Positions 32,185-43,139 of a stretch of 64,000 nucleotides of DNA are shown here, piece by piece. A model generated the notes under the pieces. It saw only the letters and a program-made list of their open reading frames with translations, did not search any database and was not told where the DNA came from. The first letter of the stretch is position 1. Every line of letters begins with the position of its first letter. The stretch lies in NCBI GenBank assembly GCA_011799875.1, contig CM022303.1:729016340-729080339 (forward strand), read 5' to 3'. The translations under genes were made by a program, and so were the position numbers. The DNA comes from Thinopyrum elongatum (taxonomy: Eukaryota > Streptophyta > Magnoliopsida > Poales > Poaceae).

Positions 32185-33935
32185 TGAAGGAAATATGCCC
32201 AAGAGGCAATAATAAAGTTGTTATTTATATTTCCTTATATCATGATAAATGTTTATTATTCATGCTAGAATTGTATTAACCGGAAACTTGATACATGTGT
32301 GAATACATAGACAAAACACGGTGTCCCTAGTAAGCCTCTACTAGACTAGCTTGTTAATCAAAGATGGTTAAGTTTCCTGACCATAGACATGAGTTGTCAT
32401 TTGATGAACGGGATCACATCATTAGGAGAATGATGTGATGGACAAGACCCATCTGTTAGCTTAGCATAATGATAGTTAAGTTTTATTGCTATTGCTTTCT
32501 TCATGACTTATACATATTCCTCTGACTATGAGATTATGCAACTCCCGAATACCGGATGAACACCTTGTGTGCTATCAAACGTCACAACGTAACTGGGTGA
32601 TTATAAATATACTATACAGGTGTCTCCGAAGGTGTTTGTTGGATTGGCATAGATCGAGATTAGAATTTGTCACTCCGAGTATCGGAGAGGTATCTCTGGG
32701 CCCTCTCGGTAATGCACATCATGATAAGACTTGCAAGCAATGTGACCAATGAGTTGGTTGCCGGATGATACACTACAGAACGAGTAAAGAAACTTACCGG
32801 CAACGAGATTGAACTAGGTATGAAGATACCAACGATCGAATCTCGGGCAAGTAACATACCGATGACAAAGGGAATTACGTATGTTGTCATAACGGTCGAC
32901 CGATAAAGATCTTTGTAGAATATGTGGGAGCCAATATGAGCATCCAGGTTCCGCTATTGGTTATTCACCGGAGAGGTGTCTCGGTCATGTCTACATAGTT
33001 CTCGAACCCGTAGGGTCCGCACGCTTAACGTTCGATGACGATTTCTAATATATGAGTTATGTGATTTGAGGGCCGAGGATTGTTCGGAGTCCCGGATGAG
33101 ATCACGGACATGACGAGGAGTCTCGAAATGGTCGAGAGGTAAAGATTGATATATTGGACGAAGGTATTCAGACACCGGAATGGTTTCTGACGTTTCGGAT
33201 ATTTTATCGGAGTACCGAGGGGTTACCGGAACCCTCCGGGGAAGTTATGGGCCTACATGGGCCATAGGGAAGAGGGGAGGCAGCCCACAAGGGGTGGCCG
33301 TGCCCCCCTCCCATAGGGAGTCCGAATTGGACAAGGGAGGGGGCGCGCCCCCCTTTCCTTCTCCTCTTCTCCCTCTCCTTCCCCCTTTTCCTACTCCGGA
33401 AAGGAAGGAGGAATCCTACTAGGACTGGGAGTCCTAGTAGTACTCCCCCCTTGGCGCGCCCCCCTCTAGGGCCGGCCTCCTCTCTCTCCTCCTTTATATA
33501 CGTGGGCAGGGGGCACCCCAAAGGCACAACAGATATTCTCTTAGCCGTGTGCGGTGCCCCCCTCCACAGTTTACTACTCCGGTCATATCGTCGATGTGCT
33601 TAGGGGAAGCCCTGCGCCGGTAACTTCATCATCACCGTCGCCACGCCGTCGTGCTGACGGAACTCATCTACTTCCTCGACGCTCTACTGGATCAAGAGTT
33701 CGAGGGACGTCATCGAGCTGAACGTGTGCAGAACTCGGAGGCGACGTACGTTCGGAGCTTGATCGGTTGAATTAAGAAGACGTTCGACTACATCAACCGC
33801 GTTAAACTAACGCTTCGACTTTCGGTCTACGAGGGTACGTGGACATACTCTCCCCCTCTCATTGCTATGCATCTCCTAGATAGATCTTGCGTGATCGTAG
33901 GGAAATTTTTGAAATTGCATGCTACGTTCCCAACA
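32185..33935 (+). repeat. 5' LTR of the Angela-type element
   Basis: 1751 bp, starting TGAAGGAAATATGCCC and ending TACGTTCCCAACA. It includes a TATA-like 'ctttatatacgtg' at about 33491 and the transcript leader 'cttagccgtgtgcgg'. It resembles the 3' LTR closely throughout, with scattered substitutions. Confidence 0.93.
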
Positions 33936-33936
33936 G

Positions 33937-33950
33937 TGGCATCATGAGCC
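33937..33950 (+). promoter_or_regulatory. Primer-binding site of the Angela-type element
   Basis: TGGCATCATGAGCC follows the 5' LTR after one base. It is the same site as in the 46527-56028 element and a variant of the initiator methionine tRNA site. Confidence 0.7.
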
Positions 33951-35200
33951 AGGTCTATGCGTAGATGATATGCACGAGTAGAACACAAAAGAGTTGTGGG
34001 CGGTGATAGTCATACTGCTTACCACCAACGTCTTATTTTGATTCGGCGGTATTGTTGAATGAAGCGGCCCGGACCAACATTACATGACCACGTTCATGAG
34101 ACCGGTTCTACCGACGTGCTTTTACACACAGGTGGCTGGCGGGTGTCTGTTTCTCCAACTTTAGTTGAATCGAACTTGACTGCGGCCGGTCCTTGTTGAA
34201 GGTTAAAACAACAAACTTGACGAAACACCGTTGTGGTTTTGATGCGTAGATAAGAATGGTTCTTGCTAGAAGCCCGTATCAGCCACGTAAAACTTGCAAC
34301 AACAAAGTAGAGGACGTCTAACTTGTTTTTGCAGGGTTTGTTGTGATGTGATATGGTCAAGACATGATGTGATATACGTTATTGTATGAGATGATCATGT
34401 TTTGTAAAAGTTATCGGCAACTGGCAGGAGCCTTATGGTTGTCGCTTTATTGTATGAAATGCAAACGCTATGTAATTGCTTTACTTTATCACTATGCGGT
34501 AGCAATAGTTGTAGAAGCAATAGTTGGCGAGACGACAACGATGCTACGATGGAGATCATGGTGTCAAGCCGGTGACGATGGAGATCATGACGGTGCTTTG
34601 GAGATGGAGATCAAAGGCACAAGATGATGATGGCCATATCATGTCACATATTTTGATTGCATGTCATGTTTATCTTTTATGCATCTTATTTTGCTTAGAA
34701 CGGCGGTAGCATTATAAGATGATACCTTACTAAAATTTCAAGGTATAAGTGTTCTCACTAAGTATGCACCGTTGCGATAGTTCGTCGTGCCGAGACACCA
34801 CGTGATGATCGGGTGTGATAAGCTCTACGTTCAAATACAACGGGTGCAAGACAGTTTTGCACACACGGAATACACGGGTTAAATTTGACGAGCCTAGCAT
34901 GTACAGACATGGCCTCGGAACACTGGAGACCGAAAGGTCGAACGTGAATCATATAGTAGATATGATCAACATAGAGATGTTCACCGTTGAAAACTACTCC
35001 ATCTCACGTGATGATCGGACATGGTTTAGTTGATATGGATCACGTGATCATTTAGATGACACGAGGGATATCAATCTAAGTGTGAGTTCTTAAGTAATAT
35101 GATTAATTGAACTTAATTTATCATGAATTTAGTCCTGATAGTACTTGCAAATTATGTTGTACATAAATAGCTCGCGTTTTAGCTCCCCTATGTTTTTGAT
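33951..35200 (+). other. Untranslated leader of the Angela-type element
   Basis: A long leader without coding frames, typical of this group (about 1.2 kb). It contains repeated 'gatggagatcatg' words near 34546-34600. Confidence 0.6.
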
Positions 35201-36354
35201 ATGTTCCTAGAGAAAACTAAGTTGAAAAATGATAGTAACAATGATGCGGACTGGATCCGTGATCTGAGGATTATGCTCATTGCTGCACAGAAGAATTATT
35301 TCCTTGATGCACCACTAGGTGACAGACCTATTGCAGAAGCAGATGTAGATGTTATGAACGTTTGGCAAGCTCGATATGATGACTACTTGATAGTTTAGTG
35401 CACCATGCTTTACTGCTTAGAATCGGGGCTGCAAAGAAGTTTTGAACGCCACGGAGCATATGAGATGTTCCAAGAGCTGAAATTGGTATTTCAGACTCAT
35501 GCCCATGTCGAGAGGTATGAGACCTCTGACAAGTACTTTGCCTACAAGATGAAGGAGAATAGCTCAGCTAGTGAGCATGTCCTCAGAATGTCTCGGTACT
35601 ACAATCGCTTGTATCAAGTGGGAGTTAATCTTCCAGATAAGATAGTGATTGACAGAATTCTCTAGTCACTATCACCAAGCTACTAGAATTTCGTGATGAA
35701 CTATAATATGCAAGGGATGACGAAAATGATTCCCGAGCTTTTTGCGATGCTGAAATTGGCGATGGTAGAAATCAAGAAAGAACATCAAAGTGTTGATGGT
35801 TAACAAGACCACTAGTTTTAAGAAAAGGGAAAAGAGAAAGAAAAAGGGAACTTCAAAAGAATGGCAAGCAAGTTGTCACTCCCGTGAAGAATCCCAAAAC
35901 TAGACCTAATCCTGAAACTGGGTGCTTATACTGCAAAGGGAATAGTCACTAGAAGCGGAACTGCCCCAAATACTTGGCGGATAAGAAGGATGACAAAGTG
36001 AACAAAGATATATTTGATATATATGTTATTGTGTGTACTTTACTAGTATTCAAAGTAGCCCCTGAGTATTTGATACTGGTTCAGTTGCTAAGATTAGTAA
36101 CTCGAAACAGGAGTTGCAAAATGAACAGAGACTAGTTAAAGACGATGTGACGATGGGTGTTGGAAGTGATTCCAAGGTTGATAAGATCACCATCGCACAC
36201 TCCCTTTACCTTCGGGATTAGTGTTGAACCTAAATAAAAGTTATTTGGTGTTTGCATTGAGCATGAATATGATTGGATCATATTTATTGCAATACGGTTA
36301 TTTATTTAAGTCGAAGAATAATTGTTGTTCTGTTTACATGAATAAGACCTTCTA
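35201..36354 (+). pseudogene. Copia gag and start of protease, broken
   Basis: The frame from 35201 (MFLEKTKLKNDSNNDADWIR, then DLRIMLIAAQKNYFLDAPLG) is Copia gag. It continues after a TAG at 35396-35398 into SGLQRSFERHGAYEMFQELK and HVLRMSRYYNRLYQVGVNLP. A second TAG at 35663-35665 falls where relatives have Gln (DRIL-Q-SL). Further on, a zinc knuckle CLYCKGNSH-x-KRNC (about 35917-35970) has a stop in place of Trp. The DTGSVAKI protease signature (about 36070-36095) is cut short by the deletion at 36354. Gag would package the RNA; the protease would process the polyprotein. Confidence 0.88.
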
Positions 36355-38064
36355 GTTTATATTTTCTTATATCATGATAAATGTTTATTATTCATGCTAG
36401 AATTGTATTAACCGAAAACTTGATACATGTGTGAATACATAGACAAAATACTATGTCCCTAGTAAGCTTCTACTAGACTAGCTTGTTAATCAAAGATGGT
36501 TAAGTTTCCTGACCATAGACATGAGTTGTCATTTGATCAACGGGATCACATCATTAGGAGAATGATGTGATGGACAAGACCCATCCGTTAGCTTTGCATA
36601 ATGATCGTTCAGTTTTATTGCTGTTGCTTTTTCATGACTTATACATATTCCTCTGACTATGAGATTATGCAACTCCCGAAAACCGGAGGAACACCTTGTG
36701 TGCTATCAAACATCACAACGTAACTGCGTGATTATAAAGATGCTCTACAGGTGTCTCCGAAGGTGTTTGTTGGGTTGGCATAGATTGAGATTAGGATTTG
36801 TCACTCCGAGTATCGGAGAGGTATCTCTGGGCCCTCTCGGTAATGCACATCATGATAAGCCTTGCAAGCAATGTGACCAATGAGTTGGTTGCGGGATGAT
36901 GCACTACGGAACGAGTAAAGAGACTTACCGGTAACGAGATTGAACTAGGTATGAAGATACCGACGATCGAATCTCGGGCAAATAACATACCGATGACAAA
37001 GGGAATTACGTATGTTGTCAGAACGGTTCGACCGATAAAGATCTTCGTAGAATATGTGGGAGCCAATATGAGCATCCTGGTTCCGCTATTGGTTATTGAC
37101 CGGAGAGGTGTCTCGGTCATGTCTACATAGTTCTCGAACCCGTAGGGTCCGCACGCTTAACGTTCGATGACGATTTCTAATATATGAGTTATGTGATTTG
37201 ATGACCGAAGATTGTTTGGAGTCCCGGATAAGATCACGGACATGACGAGGAGTGTCGAAATGGTCGAGAGGTAAATATTGATATATTGGACGAAGGTATT
37301 CGGACACCGGAATGGTTTCGGACGTTTCGGATATTTTATCGGAGTACCGAGGGGTTACCAGAACCCCCCGGGGAAGTTATGGGCCTACATGGGCCATAGG
37401 GAAGAGGGGAGGCAGCCCACAAGGGGTGGCCGTGCCCCGCTCCCATAGGGAGTCCGAATTGGACAAGGGAGGCCCCCCCCCCTTTCCTTCTCCTCTTCTC
37501 CCTCTCGTTCCCCCTTTTCCTACTCCGGAAAGGAAGGAGGAATCCTACTAGGACTGGGAGTCCTAGTAGGACTCCCCCCTTGGCGCGCCCCCCTCTAGGG
37601 CCAGCCTCCTCCTTCTCCTCCTTTATATACGTGGGCAGGGGGCACCCCAAAGGCACAGCAGATATTCTCTTAGCCGTGTGCGGTGCCCCCCTCCACAGTT
37701 TACTACTCCGGTCATATCGTCGTAGTGCTTAGGCGAAGCCCTGCGCCGGTAACTTCATCATCACCGTCGCCACGCCGTCGTGCTGACGGAACTCATCTAC
37801 TTCCTCCACGCTCTACTGGATCAAGAGTTCGAGGGACGTCATCGAGCTGAACGTGTGCAGAACTCGGAGGCGCCGTACGTTCGGAGCTTGATCGGTTGAA
37901 TTAAGAAGACGTTCGACTACATCAACCGCGTTAAGGTAACGATTCCGCTTTCGGTCTACGAGGGTACGTGAACATACTCTCCCTCTCTAGTTGCTATGCA
38001 TCTCCTAGATAGATCTTGCGTGATCGTAGGAATTTTTTTGAAATTGCATGCTATGTTCACAACA
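36355..38064 (+). repeat. 3' LTR of the Angela-type element, 5'-truncated
   Basis: Begins inside the LTR at 'tttatattttcttatatcatg' and ends ATGTTCACAACA. It lacks about 45 bp present at the start of the 5' LTR, together with the polypurine tract that should precede it. Confidence 0.92.
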
Positions 38065-38069
38065 AATAA
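38065..38069. other. 5-bp target-site duplication, right (AATAA)
   Basis: Matches 32180-32184. Confidence 0.85.
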
Positions 38070-38779
38070 CACATGTATTTCCATTGATAATGTGCTTAAT
38101 TTTGTTCGTGAGCCCTGGATGGTAACTGAGCATGGCCATCTCTCGTGGTTCATCGACTTGCAAGGTGGACCATATTTGTTTATAATCAAGCAGAAATGGA
38201 GCAACCAATTGCAGATACTCAGCATACGTCTCATCGATTTCTTAATGCCACTATAGTTAGAATTACAAGAAACTGAACTGACGACAGCAGACAAATTTAC
38301 AACTATAGACAAAAGTCAAACAAGATATAAACCGTCAGTGGTGGTTGCACACTGTTGAGGATGATTGCGCATGATTTAATGCTCGCGCGAAGGAGTTCTT
38401 GTGCATTTCTATGGCCTGATTTGCCTTATTTTCATTAAATTTCTAAGTTCCAACGGATCATATATTTCCACTCTATTTTCATCAATGGAGGCCCGTTGAT
38501 GCAGCGGCTGTCCGGTACAAAGATAAGTAGAATGGAGCAAGCACATTTCTTGGTTCTTCGACTTGCAGGGCGGGTGCAAGGGCACCCTGTGCGGATTGTT
38601 GAACATGTATTATCACATGTACGTATATAGGCAAGGGTCTTGTATTTCTATGCCCTCTTTCTCCTTGTATTCCGTATAGCCTTGGGAGACAAGTAGAGGC
38701 CATACACCCTTGTACTATATATGTGCATATGCACTGATCAATCAAATCATGGTCGCACACAATCTCTCCTTTCCCAACT
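38070..38779. other. No gene recognised; two related short blocks
   Basis: The block 'tctcgtggttcatcgacttgcaaggtgg' near 38140 resembles 'ttcttggttcttcgacttgcagggcgg' near 38547, so a local duplication is possible. A TATA-like 'gtactatatatgtgc' is at about 38712. No coding domain was recognised. Confidence 0.45.
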
Positions 38780-39620
38780 TACATGGCATCGAATAGCATC
38801 TACGGTCCCTTACCCAGCTTCCGCCCCACTGCCGCCGCACCATGCAGCTGCCGCCGCCTCCTTCCTCCTTCCCCTAGCAGCCCCGCACCCCCCGCCACTG
38901 CCGCTTTCTCTCCCTCCGACGCAGCCGCCACACCTCCTGTCGCCGCCGCCACCCACCCTCCAAACACTAATTTTCTTTCTTCTCCCTCCTAGCCGACGCC
39001 ATGGACTCCCCCCTCTCCTCTATCTCCGGTGGATCCATTCTGTCGCCGGAGCAGGGGCCATAGGGGCCGCCGGAGTAGCTGCACGAGGCGCCGGCCTAGG
39101 ATGAGGCGCTACATTGGTCTTCTTCATCTTCTTCTTGGCGGCTGGCTCGGCGAGCGCCGTCGTCGGCTTTCGAGCTCATTTTGCTCCGGTGGGTGCGGCA
39201 GGAGGGCAGCGGGCCATTTCCGGAGAGGCGGTGGTCACCCTGGAGGTCATTGGATGGTTGGAGGAGGAGCTTGGACGCGGTGGATTTTTTTCATCCCCAA
39301 ACTCTTCTTTAGCGCGTGCGACGGCGCATGGGCTATTTCTGGTGGCGAAACGCCGGTGGGGTGAAGGAAGGAGCCAGGCTATCCATTCTGGCCGGCGGGA
39401 TGGTCATCGTAGCGGCGGCGGGGAGCAGCAGCTCCGGCGGAGAGAGGCGCCACTTTTACTCGGCCTCGGCGGGATGGAGTAAAAATAGGGAGATTTGAGG
39501 AGATGGAGTAAAATTTTTACTCCACTAAGACGGATAAGGGATCGGCCAGGTGCCCCGTAAGGGAGTAAGACCAAATGTTTACTCCCTTATAGCTTTTAGG
39601 GGATAGGTTAAAAATGCCCT
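38780..39620. other. GC-rich block with a Harbinger-type terminus
   Basis: The C- and CCG-rich stretch (38820-39480) has open frames rich in Pro, Ala and Ser that look like chance reading of GC-rich DNA. It ends with 'gagtaaaa...tttactcc' words and 'ggttaaaaatgccctaa' (39607-39623), like a PIF/Harbinger right end before TAA. No matching left end was found. Confidence 0.4.
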
Positions 39621-40149
39621 AATGGGAATAGGGACAGCCAACACATTAATTCCCATGACATCCTAACAACTGGTACAACCGACTGAACGAACCATGCACC
39701 AACAGTATGCAAGCATCACTCACAGCCATTACGTCTGCAAATTCTTCCTTGAGGTTACAACAAGCAACTAAAAGAATATGTAGAAATCATAAGTAGTCTT
39801 CAGTTTCCATGTAGAGTTGCTGACACATTATTAGTTGTTCTCTCATCTGGTTCAAAGCTTGCTGCAGGTAACATTTAGCACACAATGCTTGTCTTCACCA
39901 GGGACAGCATCACTTCACCCTTTGGCTCTGCTGCCAGGGACAGCACTGCACACGTGCAAGCTGCTTTGATATAACCAAGCTGAGCGGCAGGATGAAGATC
40001 TATCCACTGCCAGGGCCGGTTAGCTTCCCCTCTACCACCAACCACCTGCCAAACTAGACAACAAACTTATATAAACTCTGGATTCCCTTTCCTTGCTTGC
40101 ATCCAGGTGAATGCCAAATTAGTTAGTTGATCATCCCCCTACTCTGTTC
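39621..40149. other. No gene recognised
   Basis: Sequence upstream of the 5'-truncated LINE without clear features. Confidence 0.5.
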
Positions 40150-42130
40150 TTCTCGTCTCTAAATTAGATTTCATCGCACTTCTTGAAACTGGTAGAGATA
40201 ACTTCACTTCACAATTCCTCGGTTCTCTTACTGGGGGAATTGATTTCGACTGGCACTGCCTACTGCCTAGAGGACGGTCGGGTGGGATTCTGTTGTGGTG
40301 AAGTGTGAAACTCTCGAGGTTCTAAACGTAGTAAGAGGAGACTATACTGTTAAATTCCGGGTAAGGTCTAAATTGGATGGATTCCGACGGGCCTTAGTGG
40401 CGGTATATGGCGCAGCCCAACCCGAATTTAAACCTAATTTTCTGGCAGATCTGGTTAGGATTTGTGGGGATGAGAGGCTACCAATTTTAGTGGGAGGTGA
40501 CTTCAACATCATTAGGAGGAAAGAAGAAAAGAATAATGATCATTTTGATGAGCGGTGGTCCTTTATGTTCAATATGACCATTGAAAGTCTCAATCTCAGA
40601 GAGATAGAGCTCATGGGTAGACAGTTTACTTGGGCAAACTCTCTTCCCACTCCTACGTATGAGAAGCTTGATAGGGTTCTAGCAAGTGTGGAATGGGAAC
40701 AGAAATACCCACTGGTATCGGTGCACGCGATGCAGAGGGCAATTTCCGACCACACGCCCTTGTTAGTTGACTCGGTTGAAACAACACATGTTGGCAATAA
40801 GAATATTTTCTCTTTCGAACTAATTGTGGAGCGCTGGCAGAACAAGATTCGGCACCTTAGACAATTTTTGAGGGGTTGGGCCAGAAATGAGAGTGGGATT
40901 TATAAACAAGAGAAAGAACGGCTTATCCAGGTGATTCAGACGCTTGATTTGAGAGCGGAAATGAATCTGCTGGACGAGACAGAGCAAGCTGTTAAGTCCG
41001 AGGCCGAGTTGAAGCTACGGGTTTTCCTTAGGGAAGAGGAAATGAAATGGGCCTTACGCGCTAAGGTTCTTAAAGTCGTCCAAGGGGATGACAACACTCA
41101 ATTCTTTCATATTATTGCAAATGGCAAACATAGGAGAAAGAAAATTATCCAGCTTGAACAAGATAAGGGAACAGTGGTGGGTAACGAGAATCTCAAGTTA
41201 TGTATCTAACTATTACAAGCAATTTTTTAGGCCTCCAGTGGACAACGCGGTGGCCCTAGACGAGCATGTAATCGAGGATATTCCTCAGTTGAGGTTAGAT
41301 GAAAATGAGATTTTATCTGCACCTTTTACTGAGAAGGAGGTTTTTGAGGCGATCGCTCAAATGAAACCCAATAAAGCTCCGGGACTAGATGGGTTCCCGG
41401 CAGAATTCTATAAGAAATGTTGGCATATTGTGAAAGATGATCTTATGCCTCTGTTTTATGACTTCTTTAATGGGCATCTGCAACTGTTCCACTTAAATTT
41501 TGGCACGATAACACTGCTGCCAAAGAAAGAGGAAGCAATACGCATCGAGCAATTCAGACCCATCTGTCTCTGGAATGTTAGTTTCAAAATATTTATGAAA
41601 GTGGCCACCAATAGACTGACACGGATTGCCCATTCGGTAGTGCAACCAAGTCAGACTGCCTTTATGCCGGGAAGACACATCCTAGAAGGGGTAGTTGTCT
41701 TACACGAAACTCTACATCAAATCCATTCGAAGAAACTCGATGGGGTGATATTCAAAGTAGATTTTGAAAAGGCATATGACAAGGTCAAATGGCCATTTTT
41801 GTAGCAAGCCATGCGCATGAAGGGCTTTAATGGGGCATGGAGAAATCAGGTGGATTCTTTTATCCAGAAAGGTAGTGTTGGGATAAAGGTGAATGATGAC
41901 ATTGGTCATTATTTTCAAACACATAAAGGCCTGAGACAAGGAGACCCGATGTCTCCGATTCTGTTCAACATTGTGGCAGACATGTTGGCAGTTCTCATAG
42001 GTCGGGCCAAGGAGAAAGGCTTGGTAGGCGGTCTTGTTCCCCATTTGGTGGATGGGGGCATTTCTATCCTACAGTATGCGGATGGCACTATTATCTTCAT
42101 GGAGCATGACCTTGCAAAGGCGAGGAATAT
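40150..42130 (+). pseudogene. L1-type LINE ORF2, first part: endonuclease and reverse transcriptase
   Basis: The reading starts inside the endonuclease (KLDFIALLETGRDNFTSQFL, GGIDFDWHCL, with a frameshift near 40285). It continues LVAVYGAAQPEFKPNFLADL, ILVGGDFNIIRRKEEKNNDH and SDHTPLLVDS (Asp-His catalytic pair). About 23 residues usual after NIFSFEL are missing. The RT follows: MKPNKAPGLDGFPAEFYKKC, RPICLWNVSFKIF, GVIFKVDFEKAYDKVKWPFL, a TAG at 41802-41804 in place of Gln, GLRQGDPMSPILFNI, and the catalytic box as QYADGTIIF instead of YADD. It is cut at 42130 by the CACTA element and resumes at 56781. ORF1 is absent (5' truncation). Confidence 0.93.
42128..42130. other. 3-bp target-site duplication, left (TAT)
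   Basis: TAT before CACTACAACAAAA is repeated after ...TGTAGTG at 56778-56780. Removing the element restores a continuous LINE reading. Confidence 0.88.
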
Positions 42131-42310
42131 CACTACAACAAAATAGCCACGTATAGTCGCTTTTTCTGAGACGCTCTTTGTATTCGTCTCTAAGCTCATG
42201 GACACTAGGAGGCTAAAGACGCTTAGGAAGCGCCACAAACATTTTCCTATAACTAGACATTTAGAAAATAATATGTATTTTTAGTTAACGTAGAGACGAT
42301 TTTTGAGACG

Positions 42311-43139
42311 TTTTAATATGCAGATCAATCTGTGGAGTTCAGAAACTTTAAATAATCAGAAAATTTTACACCTTTGATAGCTATTAAAATCAACCATGCT
42401 AAAATTCATACGTGCGACTGAGTAATTATGTGAGGCAATAAGCTCATGCCATTATTCCCCACTGGCCAACACCTACGTACCTCTGCCCAACACCTGCCTT
42501 TCCAGTGTTGTGGGGGGGGGGAGGGGGGGTTCTTGGCTCAGATACGTCTCGTATATAGTCGAGGTTTAGAATTTCGCAGTGGCACATTGATGTGGCGGCA
42601 CTGTCCCAAAGAAATAAGGTTTCCATGACTCTTCCCATATCGACGCGTCGTATATTACGGTATCAAAGGCTAGATGACATAGACCCTGTTAGCCTTTTTG
42701 TCCAGATCTGTGCAAAAAAAAAAACAAGTCGAACGACAAATGTTACACTTATTTTTGTTTTTTTCACCGACGAATCACCGACATCCCATTTCGCATGAAA
42801 ATTGGCAAGCACTCTTGTACACTACCAAGAACATCTACAAAAAAATCAGAATTTTTAAATTTTATTACTATTTATTTTGAATTTACTGTTCATTAGGGAG
42901 CATATGCTCCCAAGAGCCAAAAAGACCCTCCCCCTATGGGATGTGTATATCCATATATGTGAAATATCCATTTTCTATGGATTTTTTTCGCTTAACCAGA
43001 TTTGGGGTTCCTAAACTATTAAATTGTTGCTGCAAATTATTTTCTTTACGCCTAAACTTCCCACGTCCTGTCAAAAAAAAAAAAAGCCTTCCCGCGTCTC
43101 TTGATTTTTTTTCTCCGTATAATCCCAGATATTTCCCCC
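42311..43139. other. CACTA left interior, no coding feature
   Basis: Contains a G-rich run (42510-42530) and A-rich tracts. No recognisable gene. Confidence 0.5.

Larger units (their letters stand above)
32185..38064 (+). mobile_element. Angela/BARE-type Copia element with internal deletion
   Basis: The 5' LTR (32185-33935), primer-binding site, untranslated leader, gag and the start of protease are present. The interior then jumps at about 36354 straight into the 3' LTR, which lacks its first 45 or so bases. Integrase, RT, RNase H and the polypurine tract are missing. The identical AATAA flanks prove one original insertion, so the loss happened inside the element afterwards. Total length is 5880 bp against about 8.5-9 kb for intact relatives. 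It cannot encode its own replication enzymes. Confidence 0.93.

Noticed and set aside
38353..38782. Possible LTR starting TGTTGAGGATG and ending CAACTTACA
   Set aside because: Flanking 5-bp sequences do not match, and no second copy or primer-binding site was seen.
38721..39482. Pro/Ala/Arg-rich frames in the GC-rich block
   Set aside because: Composition-driven frames on several phases at once, no conserved domain, and a Harbinger-like terminus follows.
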